Notes: a model not told the origin generated them from the sequence alone. DNA of 64,000 bases from Lachnospiraceae bacterium (GCA_910575555.1 CAJTFX010000008.1:152930-216929), one strand, 5' to 3'; shown: positions 32,353-41,754, counted from the stretch's first letter. A program made the numbers and translations.

Positions 32353-33014
32353 TGAAGCGAATGGCAATGTTTGATTGGAATGCGATGAAGTGCTTTCATC
32401 TGCGGCTCTTTCTGATCCCTATCATTTCGTTGGCTGCCGGTTTTATCTCGGCGCTATTGGTTGTCCCCACCAATGTTTTTATGTTTCTGTTTTTTTCGGT
32501 CAATACTTTTGCGGTAGAAGAAAAAGGAGATTTGAATAAGCTGTATTTAACACTCCCTGTCAAGCGTTCCGCCGTAGTGGCCGGCAGATATGTTTTATCC
32601 ATTTGCATGGGAGTAGCTGGATTAGTTACGGGCATCCCTCTGGCTATTCTTGCAGACCGCTTTTCCCTATCGCATTATTATGGTCCGATTGGATGGTTTT
32701 TACCTGTTGTGACCATAAGTTATCTGCTGTTTTCAATTTTCAATCTGTGTATGTTTCCAATCTTATTTAAGATGGGTTATAGTAAAGGAAAGTTTTGGGG
32801 AATGCTTGTGCCGAACGCTCTTTTTGCAGCGCTGTATTGTGCGTGGGTGATTGTTTCATCTTTGCCAGGAAATGAATATTTGCTTTTCAATGCGCTGGAA
32901 TATGCCAGTACAAATGTGCTTTTAGTAAATGGCAGTATGATTGCTGTTGCTACGTTAATTTTGCTGTGTTCGTTTTTGCTCTCTGAAAATCTATATTCAA
33001 ATCGAGACTTTTAA
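32352..33014 (+). CDS. ABC-2 type transporter permease
   Basis: 220 residues with about six hydrophobic segments (for example LFLIPIISLAAGFISALLVV and MIAVATLILLCSFLLSE). A conserved-looking FSVNTFAVEEKGDLNKLYLT loop is similar to ABC-2 permeases in which ageing subunits are phased by regulator-linked operons. ATG 32352 is chosen over the adjacent TTG 32349; either way it overlaps the ATPase stop. Membrane partner of the preceding ATPase. Confidence 0.85.
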   Translation: MKRMAMFDWNAMKCFHLRLFLIPIISLAAGFISALLVVPTNVFMFLFFSVNTFAVEEKGDLNKLYLTLPVKRSAVVAGRYVLSICMGVAGLVTGIPLAILADRFSLSHYYGPIGWFLPVVTISYLLFSIFNLCMFPILFKMGYSKGKFWGMLVPNALFAALYCAWVIVSSLPGNEYLLFNALEYASTNVLLVNGSMIAVATLILLCSFLLSENLYSNRDF

Positions 33015-33027
33015 GAAGGTATCCGAA

Positions 33028-33150
33028 ATGGAACGCTTTCAGAAATTTATCAGCAGGGTGTTGGCCTGTGATATTTTGAGGACCTGTGATTATAACGATG
33101 AGAGAATTGTATTGGTGCAAAGCTGCATAAGAAAGCATAGGGGGAGTTAA
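33028..33150 (+). CDS. Hypothetical 40-residue protein
   Basis: ATG 33028 follows AAGAAGG by 8 bases. The product begins MERFQKFISRVLACDILRTC and ends HRGS, with no membrane segment and no recognised family. It is 13 bases downstream of the ABC permease, so it could be the last gene of that operon or a remnant. Confidence 0.35.
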   Translation: MERFQKFISRVLACDILRTCDYNDERIVLVQSCIRKHRGS

Positions 33151-33186
33151 ATATATCTAATAACTTCCCGTTTGGAAAGGCCCTAA

Positions 33187-33279
33187 TACATCGAATAATT
33201 AATAACTGCCATTTTCACTTGTCTGTACCATCGAAAGCAGAGCCTGCGTGAATATAGCAGTTATTTAATGTTCGATGTA
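33187..33279. terminator. Long imperfect hairpin between convergent genes
   Basis: TACATCGAATAATTAATAAC (from 33187) and GTTATTTAATGTTCGATGTA (to 33279) are inverted copies with a few mismatches; ATTTTCAC/GTGAATAT add inner pairing. It sits between the ABC operon and the convergent RpiR gene, so a two-way terminator is likely. Confidence 0.5.
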
Positions 33280-33288
33280 CTAGTACGT

Positions 33289-34146
33289 CTACAGCAGCTT
33301 CTGGGCAATAGCTTCTGCCGTAGCGGAGCGGGCTGCTGCAAACAGCTCCGGATTGCGTTTGCAGAACACATAAAACAGGCATTCGATGAGAAAAAGCTGT
33401 CCCACTTTGGCGGCCACAGAGCCGGACTGGAGCGGGCTTTCGTTGTAGCCGCAAAGAAGAATCACATCAGCGAATTCCGCAGCCCGTGACTTGGAAAAGT
33501 GGGTGATCAGTATAATGGGAATGCCCTGTTTTTTGGCAATATTCATAATGTCCTCCATATCCTTGGTGGAACCGGAATAGGAGAAAAACAAAATCACATC
33601 CTGAGAAGTTGCCAATGAAACGCTCATGGCCTGCATATGGGAATCCTCAATATGGATAAAGCGGGAAGAAGCAGTGGAGAAACGGGCCCATGCCTCCATT
33701 GCCATCACCATGCTTCCGCCCTGGCCGAAGCAAAAGACACGGTTCGCAGAGGAAAGCAGATCTACGGCTTTTTCCACGTTTTGTTCGTCCAGAAGCTCCA
33801 GTGTTTCATTTAATGATAGAATATTGGAAGCATGGAGCTTTTGGAAAATGCTGCTTAAGGTATCGTCTGAGGTGATGGTTTCCGGAGCGTAGGAGGGATC
33901 GCCCAAATCAGTGACATAATCTGCTTTTGCCAGCGCCAGTTTGAAATCATTATACCCCGACAGGCCCAGTCCGTGGCAGAACCTCGTAATGGAAGCCTCG
34001 GAAACGCCGCTGCGTTCTGCCAGTGAAGAAATAGATAAGTACTGGGTTGTGGAAGTATTGGCAAAAATATAGTCTGCCAGTTTTTTTCCGGAGCGGGTGA
34101 GGGAATGATATTGTTCCGTGATGTATTCTAAAATATTGCCGTTCAA
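33289..34146 (-). CDS. RpiR/MurR-family regulator of amino-sugar use
   Basis: 285 residues: N-terminal RpiR helix-turn-helix (YLSISSLAERSGVSEASITR, FCHGLGLSGYNDFKLAL) and a C-terminal SIS sugar-phosphate-binding domain (FCFGQGGSMVMAMEAWARF; VILFFSYSGSTKDMEDIMNI). Such proteins sense sugar phosphates such as GlcNAc-6-P, ManNAc-6-P or MurNAc-6-P. It is last in the leftward group with ROK kinase, nagA and nagB, and its most likely target is the palindrome at 37106 between nagB and the transport operon. Confidence 0.88.
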   Translation of the reverse strand: MNGNILEYITEQYHSLTRSGKKLADYIFANTSTTQYLSISSLAERSGVSEASITRFCHGLGLSGYNDFKLALAKADYVTDLGDPSYAPETITSDDTLSSIFQKLHASNILSLNETLELLDEQNVEKAVDLLSSANRVFCFGQGGSMVMAMEAWARFSTASSRFIHIEDSHMQAMSVSLATSQDVILFFSYSGSTKDMEDIMNIAKKQGIPIILITHFSKSRAAEFADVILLCGYNESPLQSGSVAAKVGQLFLIECLFYVFCKRNPELFAAARSATAEAIAQKLL

Positions 34147-34193
34147 AATATCTCCACCTTTCTTGAATTATGTGTGATTTGGGCCCCGGATGT

Positions 34194-35081
34194 TTAAACT
34201 GAGAGTTTGTCTAACACTGCGGCGCCTAACATGCCGGCCTGATTGCCCAGTTCTGCCTTTTTGATCTTCACATGCCGGAAACTGGGAATCAGGTTGGGAT
34301 AAAGCTGCTCCTGTATCTGTTCAATAACATAAGGCTGTTCCATAATTCCGCCGCCTAAGATAGCGCAGGCGGGATTCATCATGTGAATAATGGTTATCAG
34401 CCCGTATACGATTTCCATAATCCACTGGTCAATCAGTTGCTTTACTTCCGGTTCCTGCATATGTTCAAACAAAATCCTGCCGTTGGACAGGGCAGGATTC
34501 ATTGCCCTGGCGCTCTGAACAAGAGCGGTGGTGGAAGCATACCGCTCATAACAGCCGGAAAACATGTCCTCTTTTAAATTCCGGTGTTCAGGGTGCACAA
34601 TCACGCCTCCGAATTCACCGGCAGAAAAACTGCTTCCTGAGTATAGCTTCCCACCGGTAAACACTGCGCCTCCCACGCCGGTTCCGTAAGTCAGGCAGAC
34701 AAAATCCTTCTGATCCCTGCCGGCTCCGAATACAGACTCTCCAATGGCTGCTGCATTGACATCGTTCTGCACAGCAGCAGGAACCTGAAATTCCTGTTCC
34801 ATAATTTCCTTTAACATGGTTCCCGTATAGCCCGGAATATTTTCATTGGCGTAAATGATGCAGCCGCGGGCAGGATCTACCTGTCCGGCGGTGCTGATGC
34901 CGATTTTTTCAAAGGGGCAGAAGGCCCTGTAACCGGCAATAATCTCTTTGGCTTTGGCTACCACATGGGGGCCGCCCTGACTGGCTTCTGTGGCGGTTTC
35001 TCTGATTTCAGACAAAGCTCCGTTGTCATAAAGCCCTGATTTAATGGCGGTTCCGCCAATGTCAAGTACCATAGTTGCCAT
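34194..35081 (-). CDS. ROK-family sugar kinase (probable N-acetylmannosamine kinase)
   Basis: 295 residues: ATP motif LDIGGTAIKSGLYD at the N-terminus, VQNDVNAAAIGE, and CLTYGTGVGGAVFTGG. The usual ROK zinc motif (CxCGxxGC) is not evident; the corresponding stretch reads HPEHRNLKEDMFSGCYERYA, so zinc binding may be lost. Between nanA/nanE and nagA in sialic acid breakdown a ManNAc to ManNAc-6-P kinase is required, and this is the only candidate in the locus; that assignment is by context. The gap to nagA is 12 bases. Confidence 0.82.
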   Translation of the reverse strand: MATMVLDIGGTAIKSGLYDNGALSEIRETATEASQGGPHVVAKAKEIIAGYRAFCPFEKIGISTAGQVDPARGCIIYANENIPGYTGTMLKEIMEQEFQVPAAVQNDVNAAAIGESVFGAGRDQKDFVCLTYGTGVGGAVFTGGKLYSGSSFSAGEFGGVIVHPEHRNLKEDMFSGCYERYASTTALVQSARAMNPALSNGRILFEHMQEPEVKQLIDQWIMEIVYGLITIIHMMNPACAILGGGIMEQPYVIEQIQEQLYPNLIPSFRHVKIKKAELGNQAGMLGAAVLDKLSV

Positions 35082-35093
35082 AATAATCCTCCT

Positions 35094-36239
35094 TTACCCG
35101 ATAGGGGTTCCCCGGTGAAATACAGTCTCAAGCCCCAGATCTTTATTTAAAATTACAATATTCGCATATTTGCCCGGGGTCAGGCTGCCGTAATCCTCCC
35201 AAAGCCCGATGGCCTTTACCGGATTGACAGCGGCGCATTTGACAGCGCTGGCCAGAGGAATATCCATCTTTAAAACGGCAGTGCGCATGCATTCCATCAG
35301 ATTGGTGGCAGAGCCTGCAATGGTGCCGTCGGAAAGAACAGCCAGATTGCCCGTTACTGTCACCGCCTGTCCGCCCAGGTCATATGTTCCGTCCTCCATG
35401 CCGGCGGCACGCATACTGTCGCTGATAAAGATAATTCTGTCGTCACCAAACAGCTGCAGGGACGCCCGTACCACGGAAGGGTGGATATGGACGCCGTCGC
35501 AAATCAATTCTGCCATACAATGCTTATCTTCAGCGGCAGCTCCAATGGGGCCGGGAGCCCGGTGGCTGAAGGGCGGCATGGCATTGTACATATGGGTTAA
35601 CTGGGAAGCGCCCAGGGAAAGGGCTTTCCTTGCAGTGTCATAGTCTGCAGTGGTGTGTGCCAGGGAAATATTGATGGTATCCCGGTTTTCCTGAATAAAC
35701 TCCATGGCGCCCTCAGTTTCCGGCGCTATTACCACCGTGCGGATTTTGCCGCCGGAAATTTCCTGCAGGCGTTTTAACATGGCAGTGTCCGCCGGATGGA
35801 TGTAAGATTCATTCTGCGCGCCTTTTTTAGCAGGGCTGATAAAAGGCCCTTCCATGTACAGGCCGCAGAAATCTGCTCCATTGGGGCAGTCAAAATCTCT
35901 GGCTGCGCGGCAGATCTCTGATAACGTCTCTTCCGGCATGGTCATGGTAGCAGGGGTAATGGAAGTGACCCCCTGTCTTAACTGGTATTCCGCAATGGTG
36001 CGGAAAGCTTCCTGTGTGCCGTCGCAGCAGTCGCTGCCCATACAGCCATGGAAATGAATGTCGGTCAGTCCGGGAATTACGTACTGGTCCCGGGCGTCTG
36101 TGACAGATTCTTCCCCTTCCGTATTCTGGTAAGCGGCTTCTGATACGATTCTGTCATTACAGAGATAGACAGTTCCCGGGACGAACTCTCCCTGTTCCTG
36201 AAAAATTAGTCCGTGGATAATCCGGCGCTTATGTGTCAT
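35094..36239 (-). CDS. nagA: N-acetylglucosamine-6-phosphate deacetylase
   Basis: A 381-residue amidohydrolase removing acetate from GlcNAc-6-P. Metal/catalytic elements: DIHFHGCMGSD, the Glu in YMEGPFISPAKKGAQ, SLAHTTADY, LTHMYNAMPPFSHRAPG, and the catalytic Asp in IIFISDSMRAAG. The start at 36239 is chosen because AAAGGCGG precedes it and ATG overlaps the nagB stop (ATGA); the open frame reaches 36275 inside nagB. Confidence 0.95.
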   Translation of the reverse strand: MTHKRRIIHGLIFQEQGEFVPGTVYLCNDRIVSEAAYQNTEGEESVTDARDQYVIPGLTDIHFHGCMGSDCCDGTQEAFRTIAEYQLRQGVTSITPATMTMPEETLSEICRAARDFDCPNGADFCGLYMEGPFISPAKKGAQNESYIHPADTAMLKRLQEISGGKIRTVVIAPETEGAMEFIQENRDTINISLAHTTADYDTARKALSLGASQLTHMYNAMPPFSHRAPGPIGAAAEDKHCMAELICDGVHIHPSVVRASLQLFGDDRIIFISDSMRAAGMEDGTYDLGGQAVTVTGNLAVLSDGTIAGSATNLMECMRTAVLKMDIPLASAVKCAAVNPVKAIGLWEDYGSLTPGKYANIVILNKDLGLETVFHRGTPIG

Positions 36240-36994
36240 GCGATCCCGCCTTTCTGCGCTAAGAGCTCGGAACATTTTGATAAAGCAGCTTCATCCGCCA
36301 CTAAAACAACATCTTTGTGGAACTGCAGGATGGAACCTGGAACCTGAGGGGTTACCGGGCCGAAAAATGCGGCTTTGACAGCGTCAGCTTTATCTTCGCC
36401 GGAGACTACTACGAGAATTTTGCGGGCGGACATGATGGTCTTGATGCCCATGGTGTATGCCTGACGGGGAACATCTTTTTCAGAAGCAAAGAATCTGGTA
36501 TTGGCCTGGATGGTGCGTTCGGATAAGGTAACGCAGTGGGTTTCTTTTTCAAAGGTGTCAGCAGGCTCATTGAAGCCGATGTGGCCGTTGTGGCCAAGAC
36601 CCAGAAGCTGCAGATCCACGCCGCCTGCGGAATGGATGGTTTCGTTGTATTTTCTGCAGGCAGCATCGCTGTCAGTTTCTGTTCCATCCGGCAGGAATGT
36701 CCGGTCTTTGTTGATATTCACTTTGCTGAACAGATGCTCATTCATAAAATAATAGTAACTCTGATCGTTGTCCCGGGGAAGTCCTTTGTATTCATCTAAG
36801 TTCACGGTAGTAACTTCTGAAAAGTCAAGATCTCCCTGCTGATACCATTCCACCAGGTTTTTGTAAGTGCCGATGGGGCTGGAGCCGGTGGCAAGGCCCA
36901 ATACGCAGTTGGGTTTGAGAATAACCTGGGAAGAAATAATGCCGGCAGCTTTGCGGCTCATGGCGTCGTAGTCTTTTGTTCTGTAGATTTTCAT
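36236..36994 (-). CDS. nagB: Glucosamine-6-phosphate deaminase
   Basis: A 252-residue enzyme converting GlcN-6-P to fructose-6-P and ammonia, the entry into glycolysis. Motifs: LGLATGSSPIGTYKNLV for phosphate binding, TVNLDEYKGLPRDNDQSYYY with the catalytic Asp, and LLGLGHNGHIGFNEPAD. AAGGAGG precedes the start. It is first gene of the leftward operon nagB-nagA-ROK-rpiR. It lacks the C-terminal extension of allosteric enterobacterial forms. Confidence 0.96.
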   Translation of the reverse strand: MKIYRTKDYDAMSRKAAGIISSQVILKPNCVLGLATGSSPIGTYKNLVEWYQQGDLDFSEVTTVNLDEYKGLPRDNDQSYYYFMNEHLFSKVNINKDRTFLPDGTETDSDAACRKYNETIHSAGGVDLQLLGLGHNGHIGFNEPADTFEKETHCVTLSERTIQANTRFFASEKDVPRQAYTMGIKTIMSARKILVVVSGEDKADAVKAAFFGPVTPQVPGSILQFHKDVVLVADEAALSKCSELLAQKGGIA

Positions 36995-37042
36995 AGAAAC
37001 CTCCTTAAATTTAAAAAATTGTTTTAAAGCAGCTATATAAAA

Positions 37043-37158
37043 ATAGTATCATAAAACAGAAGTTCTTTCAATCATTATGTTAGAAATTTTCAAAAATAAA
37101 ATAACTTGAAAAATATTTTCAAAAATCTATTGACAAATAACCATATCAAATATATTAT
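37043..37158. promoter_or_regulatory. Divergent promoters with shared palindromic operator
   Basis: Leftward: TTGAAA (37071-37066), 17 bases, TACTAT (37048-37043) for nagB. Rightward: TTGACA (37130-37135), 17 bases, TATTAT (37153-37158) for the binding protein. Between them TTGAAAA-ATA-TTTTCAA (37106-37122), with another ATTTTCAAAAAT at 37086. A single regulator, probably the RpiR protein, could control both directions. Confidence 0.65.
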
Positions 37159-37224
37159 AAAACTACAAAATACATACATGTGCACATAAGAAAAAGAGCA
37201 TGTATAAAGAAGGAGGATGAATCT

Positions 37225-38607
37225 ATGAAGTATCGCAAAATCTTAGCACTGGCATTGAGCTGTGTAATGGCATTTTCTGTTGCAGCCTGCGGCAATTCCG
37301 GCGGGAAGGAAGAACAGAAAGAAGATACCAAGACAGAACAGGACAATGCCGGAGACGCCAATGCCGAAGAGGAAGGCAGCGACGCTGCAGATGGTGAGGA
37401 AGCTCCTGAAGCTTCCGGAGAGATGACAGACATTACACTGTGGACTTATCCCATTGGCAATTGGGGAGATTCTGCTACGGTAGACGGTCTGATTTCCAGC
37501 TTTACTGCAGCAAATCCCAATATCAATGTAAGTGTGGAATATCTGGATTACACCAACGGCGATGATCAGATCAACACAGCCATTGAAGGCGGAAAAGCGC
37601 CGGACCTGGTTATGGAAGGCCCGGAAAGACTGGTTGCAAACTGGGGTGCAAAAGGACTTATGGTAGATCTTTCTGATTTATGGACAGATGAAGCGAAAGA
37701 AGCAATTTACGATTCTGTAGAGAGCGCATGCCAGAACAACGAAGGCGTATTCTATGAATATCCATTATGTATGACAGCGCATACCATGGCAATCAACAGA
37801 GATGTATTTGAAGCGGCAGACGCACTTCAATATTTGGATGAAGAAAAAGGAACCTGGACAACGGAAGGATTCCAGAAGGCAGTAGAAGCTGTTGCAGCTT
37901 CCGGCCAGGCTCAGGTTGGAGCAGTGTTCTGCGGCGGCCAGGGCGGAGACCAGGGAACACGCGCCCTGATCAACAACCTGTACGGCGGAACTTTCACCAA
38001 TCCGGAACATACAGAATATACGGCAAACAGCGAAGAGAACGTTAAAGCGCTTGAACTGTTAAAGGGAATGGAAGGAATCAACTTCGACGCGTCTATTCAG
38101 GGCGGAGATGAAGTGAACCTGTTCAGCAACGGCACATTGGCAATGGCATTCTGCTGGAACGTATCCCAGGAGAAGAACAATGCAGAAACCATCGGTTTCG
38201 ACGTTCTGCCTATGGCGTTCCCGACAGAAAGCGGCGATCCTAAGCTTTGCGGCGGTATCTGGGGATTCGGTATCTTCGATAACGGCGATGCAGCCAAGAT
38301 TGAAGCAGCTAAGACATTTATCGACTTTATGGCAAATGATGAAACACAGGTAGTAGAAAGCGTAAAAGCTTCCAGCTACTGGCCGGTAAAAGACCTGGGC
38401 AATATCTATGAAGGCGATGAACTGATGACTGAATATTCCAAATTTATCCCGTTTATGGGCGACTACTATCAGGTAGTAGGCGGATGGGCAGAAGCGCGTA
38501 CCGCATGGTGGAATATGCTGCAGCAGATTGGAACAGGAACAGATGTAAAGACAGCAGTAGAGGAGTTTGTGACTACCGCAAATGCGGCAGCCGCAGCAGC
38601 TAACTAG
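37225..38607 (+). CDS. Sialic acid/amino-sugar ABC transporter binding lipoprotein
   Basis: A 460-residue extracellular solute-binding protein (MalE/UgpB class). Signal peptide MKYRKILALALSCVMAFSVA then lipobox VAACG, followed by an acidic Glu/Asp-rich linker of about 40 residues. The mature domain starts DITLWTYPIGNWGD. The start at 37225 follows AAGGAGGATGAATCT; upstream in-frame ATG at 37180 lacks the signal. The neighbouring nanA and nanE suggest N-acetylneuraminate as ligand; this is contextual. A terminator follows the gene inside the operon. Confidence 0.88.
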   Translation: MKYRKILALALSCVMAFSVAACGNSGGKEEQKEDTKTEQDNAGDANAEEEGSDAADGEEAPEASGEMTDITLWTYPIGNWGDSATVDGLISSFTAANPNINVSVEYLDYTNGDDQINTAIEGGKAPDLVMEGPERLVANWGAKGLMVDLSDLWTDEAKEAIYDSVESACQNNEGVFYEYPLCMTAHTMAINRDVFEAADALQYLDEEKGTWTTEGFQKAVEAVAASGQAQVGAVFCGGQGGDQGTRALINNLYGGTFTNPEHTEYTANSEENVKALELLKGMEGINFDASIQGGDEVNLFSNGTLAMAFCWNVSQEKNNAETIGFDVLPMAFPTESGDPKLCGGIWGFGIFDNGDAAKIEAAKTFIDFMANDETQVVESVKASSYWPVKDLGNIYEGDELMTEYSKFIPFMGDYYQVVGGWAEARTAWWNMLQQIGTGTDVKTAVEEFVTTANAAAAAAN

Positions 38608-38645
38608 GAACCAGAGCCGAATTAAGTGATAGGCCTGAAACCTGC

Positions 38646-38681
38646 GCCCCTTCCCGAGGTATGCGGGAAGGGGCGTTTTAT
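38646..38681 (+). terminator. Intra-operon terminator/attenuator
   Basis: GCCCCTTCCCG (38646-38656), loop AGGTATG, CGGGAAGGGGC (38664-38674), then GTTTTATG. It lies between the binding protein and permease genes and would lower expression of the permeases and nan genes relative to the binding protein. Confidence 0.8.
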
Positions 38682-38745
38682 GTAATCTTACAGAGTAATT
38701 TATGAATAATTATGGATTAGGAAAGGACAGGAAGGGGGAAATCTT

Positions 38746-39642
38746 ATGACGAAGAAGAATCCCATGAGCAGGGCGTTAGTGCGCCGGGAAACCATCGCAG
38801 GCTATGCATTTATGCTGCCAAGTTTGATTTTCTTTCTGGGATTTGTTATTTATCCCATGGTACAGTGTGTATTTACAAGCTTTTTTGATTCAACCATGAA
38901 CCGTGAAGATATTTTTATAGGGCTGGATAATTATAAAGAGCTGTTTCAGGATCCTATTTTCCGCGGAGCGTTATGGAATACGGTTATCATCGTAGTAGTA
39001 TCCGTGCCAGTGGTATGTATTTTCTCATTGTGGGTAAGTTCTGTTATCTATGATTTGAAAGGGCCGGTATGCTCTGCATTCAGATGTATCTTTTATCTTC
39101 CGGTGGTAACAGGTTCCGTTGCGGTTACAGTAGTATGGAAGTGGATGTTCAATAACTATTATGGCATTTTCAACTATGTTGGGAATAAAGCCGGTATCCT
39201 GGATCAGAATATCAACTGGCTGGGAGACGAGAGGTTTGCTCTGGGATGTATTATTCTGATTCTTCTCACAACCTCTGTGGGCCAGCCCATCGTGCTGTAC
39301 GTGTCTGCATTGAATAATGTAGATCAGTCCCTGGTGGAAGCGGCAGAAGTGGACGGCGCAACAAAGATGCAGTGTTTCTGGAAGATTAAATGGCCGCAGA
39401 TTATGCCCACTACTCTGTACATACTGGTGATTACCACCATTAACAGTTTCCAGTGCTTTGCGCTGATTCAGCTGTTAACCAGCGGCGGGCCAAACCACAG
39501 TACCGATACAATTATGTTTTACATTTATTACAATGCGTTTAAACTGTATCGCTATGGTTATGGAAATGCCATGGGCGTGGTTCTGGCAATTATTATTGCA
39601 GTTCTTTCTGCAGTGCAGTTTAAGATGGCCAAGTCAGAATAG
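38746..39642 (+). CDS. ABC transporter permease, MalF/UgpA-type
   Basis: A 298-residue sugar permease with six membrane segments (GYAFMLPSLIFFLGFVIYPM is the first). The EAA loop EAAEVDGATKMQCFWKI is near residue 203. It forms the channel with the next gene's product. GGAAGGGGG precedes the start. Together with the binding protein it makes a CUT1 importer whose ATPase is encoded elsewhere. Confidence 0.9.
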   Translation: MTKKNPMSRALVRRETIAGYAFMLPSLIFFLGFVIYPMVQCVFTSFFDSTMNREDIFIGLDNYKELFQDPIFRGALWNTVIIVVVSVPVVCIFSLWVSSVIYDLKGPVCSAFRCIFYLPVVTGSVAVTVVWKWMFNNYYGIFNYVGNKAGILDQNINWLGDERFALGCIILILLTTSVGQPIVLYVSALNNVDQSLVEAAEVDGATKMQCFWKIKWPQIMPTTLYILVITTINSFQCFALIQLLTSGGPNHSTDTIMFYIYYNAFKLYRYGYGNAMGVVLAIIIAVLSAVQFKMAKSE

Positions 39643-39659
39643 GAGAGGAGGAAGCAGAT

Positions 39660-40565
39660 ATGAAGAATACAAATTTTAACCGTTCTACCGCATATAAAAT
39701 GGTATCCGTTGCAGCAATCGCTATTTTTGCATTTCTGTTTGCGTTTCCTCTGTACTGGATTATTACAGGCTCCTTTAAGACGCCTGCAGCTATCAATTCA
39801 ACAACGCCCCAGTGGTGGCCGACAGAGTGGGTAATGGATAATTATCAGAAACTGTTCAGCAGACAGGTTGCTCCCCTTTGGGAGATACATGTTCCATTTA
39901 CGGATGTTTCTTTTGCAGGACCGGAAATGCCGGCTGCAATGCGCTGGCTGGTTAACACTGTGTTTATGGCAGTGGCATCTATGATTCTTACCTGTATTAC
40001 CGCAGCTATGGCAGGTTATGCCCTTGCAAAGAAACGCTTCATCGGACGTACCGTGATGTTTTCTCTGATTGTCTGCGCGATGGCGCTTCCGAAACAGGTA
40101 ATTTTAATTCCATTGCTGCGTGAAATGTCATCCTTAGAGCTGTATAATACGATATGGGCAGTTATTTTTCCAATTGTGGGATGGCCCTTCGGCGTATTTC
40201 TGATGAAGCAGTTTGCAGAGGGAATTCCGGGAGAAATGATGGAAGCAGCAAGAATTGACGGCGCGGGAGAATGGAAAACATTTTATACCATTGCCCTTCC
40301 TTTGATTAAACCGGGGATTGGTGCGCTGGCAATCTTTACGTTTATCAATTCATGGAATGATTACTTCATGCAGTTGATTATGTTGAGCAGCACGGACACC
40401 CTTACTATATCCCTTGGTATTGCAAAACTGCAGGCGGAGAATGCAACAGATTTCGGTTTGATTATGGCAGGCGCGTCCCTGGCTGCAATCCCGATTATTG
40501 TCATTTTCCTGATTTTCCAGAAGTATTTTACAAAGGGAATTACCATGGGCGCAGTAAAGGGCTAA
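39660..40565 (+). CDS. ABC transporter permease, MalG/UgpE-type
   Basis: 301 residues with six membrane segments (first near IAIFAFLFAFPLYWIITGSF), a long periplasmic loop, the EAA loop EAARIDGAGEWKTFYTI near residue 199 and the usual ending KYFTKGITMGAVKG. It is 17 bases after the other permease with AGGAGGAAGC as ribosome site. Confidence 0.9.
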   Translation: MKNTNFNRSTAYKMVSVAAIAIFAFLFAFPLYWIITGSFKTPAAINSTTPQWWPTEWVMDNYQKLFSRQVAPLWEIHVPFTDVSFAGPEMPAAMRWLVNTVFMAVASMILTCITAAMAGYALAKKRFIGRTVMFSLIVCAMALPKQVILIPLLREMSSLELYNTIWAVIFPIVGWPFGVFLMKQFAEGIPGEMMEAARIDGAGEWKTFYTIALPLIKPGIGALAIFTFINSWNDYFMQLIMLSSTDTLTISLGIAKLQAENATDFGLIMAGASLAAIPIIVIFLIFQKYFTKGITMGAVKG

Positions 40566-40630
40566 GTATAAAGCGCGGGCGTTTCAGCTGGTTCTGCTTT
40601 TTTCAGGTTTCTGGAAGGTATACGGAATTT

Positions 40631-40753
40631 ATGGCAGCGGCGGAAGAAGGAATGGTGGGAGTTTCTGATAAAGTGAAAGCCGCTGTGAAATTCCGGGAAA
40701 GAGAAGCAGGTTTCAGCAGTTTCACAGACTCGCCGGTAAAAAATGTGGTATAA
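40631..40753 (+). CDS. Doubtful 40-residue frame between permease and nanA
   Basis: ATG 40631 to TAA 40753 encodes MAAAEEGMVGVSDKVKAAVK and 20 more residues. Codon use looks like the neighbours, but there is no good ribosome site and no family I recognise. It could be the remnant of a lost operon gene. An extended -10 (TGG-TATAAT, 40749-40754) for nanA overlaps its end. Confidence 0.2.
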   Translation: MAAAEEGMVGVSDKVKAAVKFREREAGFSSFTDSPVKNVV

Positions 40754-40816
40754 TGTACGGGGAGTATTACTGTTAATGGAGCATTGTTATGGAGCAAAAG
40801 GAAAGAAGGGAAAACG

Positions 40817-41734
40817 ATGAATAAAAAAGACAAATATCAGGGAATTATTCCCGCATTTTATGCGTGCTACAATGAGCACGGAGAAGTTGACGGCGAACGT
40901 GTGGAGCTTTTAACAAAATATATGCTGAAAAAAGGCGTCAAGGGCGTTTATGTGGGCGGTTCTTCCGGAGAATGCATTTATCAGACAGTTGCTGACCGGA
41001 AGCTGACCCTGGAACATGTGATGAAGGCGGCAGAGGGAAAACTGACTGTGATTGCCCATGTGGCCTGCAATAACACAGCAGAGAGCAAAGAACTGGCTGC
41101 CCATGCAGAAAGCCTTGGAGTGGATGCGATTGCAGCAATTCCGCCCATTTATTTCCATTTGCCGGAATATGCCATTGCAGAATACTGGAATGATATTTCC
41201 TCAGCGGCTCCCAACACGGATTTTGTTATTTATAATATTCCTCAGCTTGCAGGGGTTGCGCTGACCATGCCGCTGTTTCGGGAGATGAAGAAAAATCCCC
41301 GGGTGGCTGCGGTAAAGAACAGTTCCATGCCCACACAGGATATTCAGATGTTTAAGGCAGAGGGCGGGGAAGACTTTATTGTATTCAACGGCCCGGACGA
41401 GCAGTTAGTATCGGGCCTTGCCATTGGGGCAGACGGAGGAATCGGCGGAACTTATGGCGTAATGCCGGAGCTTTACCTGAAGATTGAAGAACTGGTAAAA
41501 GCAGGCAATATGGAAGAAGCCGGAAAAATCCAGTATGCAGCCAATGAAATCATTTATGCAATGTGCGCCTGCCATGGGAATCTGTACGGCGTCATAAAAG
41601 CAATTCTGAAAATCAGAGAAGGGCTTGATTTGGGCGGCGTAAGAAAACCTCTTCCGGCATTGATTCCGGAGGATATGGAACAGGTAGAAAAATGTGCAGC
41701 TATGATTGATAAAGCAATGAAAGAGTTTTGCTGA
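40817..41734 (+). CDS. nanA: N-acetylneuraminate lyase
   Basis: A 305-residue class I aldolase of the DapA/NanA family, splitting sialic acid to ManNAc and pyruvate. The pyruvate site GSSGECIYQT is near residue 47, the YNIPQLAG tyrosine near 137, and the Schiff-base Lys in AAVKNSS near 166. The absence of DapA-type lysine-pathway neighbours and the presence of nanE support NanA over DapA. GAAAGAAGGG lies before the start at 40817. Confidence 0.9.
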   Translation: MNKKDKYQGIIPAFYACYNEHGEVDGERVELLTKYMLKKGVKGVYVGGSSGECIYQTVADRKLTLEHVMKAAEGKLTVIAHVACNNTAESKELAAHAESLGVDAIAAIPPIYFHLPEYAIAEYWNDISSAAPNTDFVIYNIPQLAGVALTMPLFREMKKNPRVAAVKNSSMPTQDIQMFKAEGGEDFIVFNGPDEQLVSGLAIGADGGIGGTYGVMPELYLKIEELVKAGNMEEAGKIQYAANEIIYAMCACHGNLYGVIKAILKIREGLDLGGVRKPLPALIPEDMEQVEKCAAMIDKAMKEFC

Positions 41735-41754
41735 TTTGAGTAAGTCATAATACC

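Noticed and set aside
40603..40833. 76-residue reverse-strand frame between permease and nanA
   Set aside because: Lies across the nanA promoter and start, with no ribosome site and no recognisable family.
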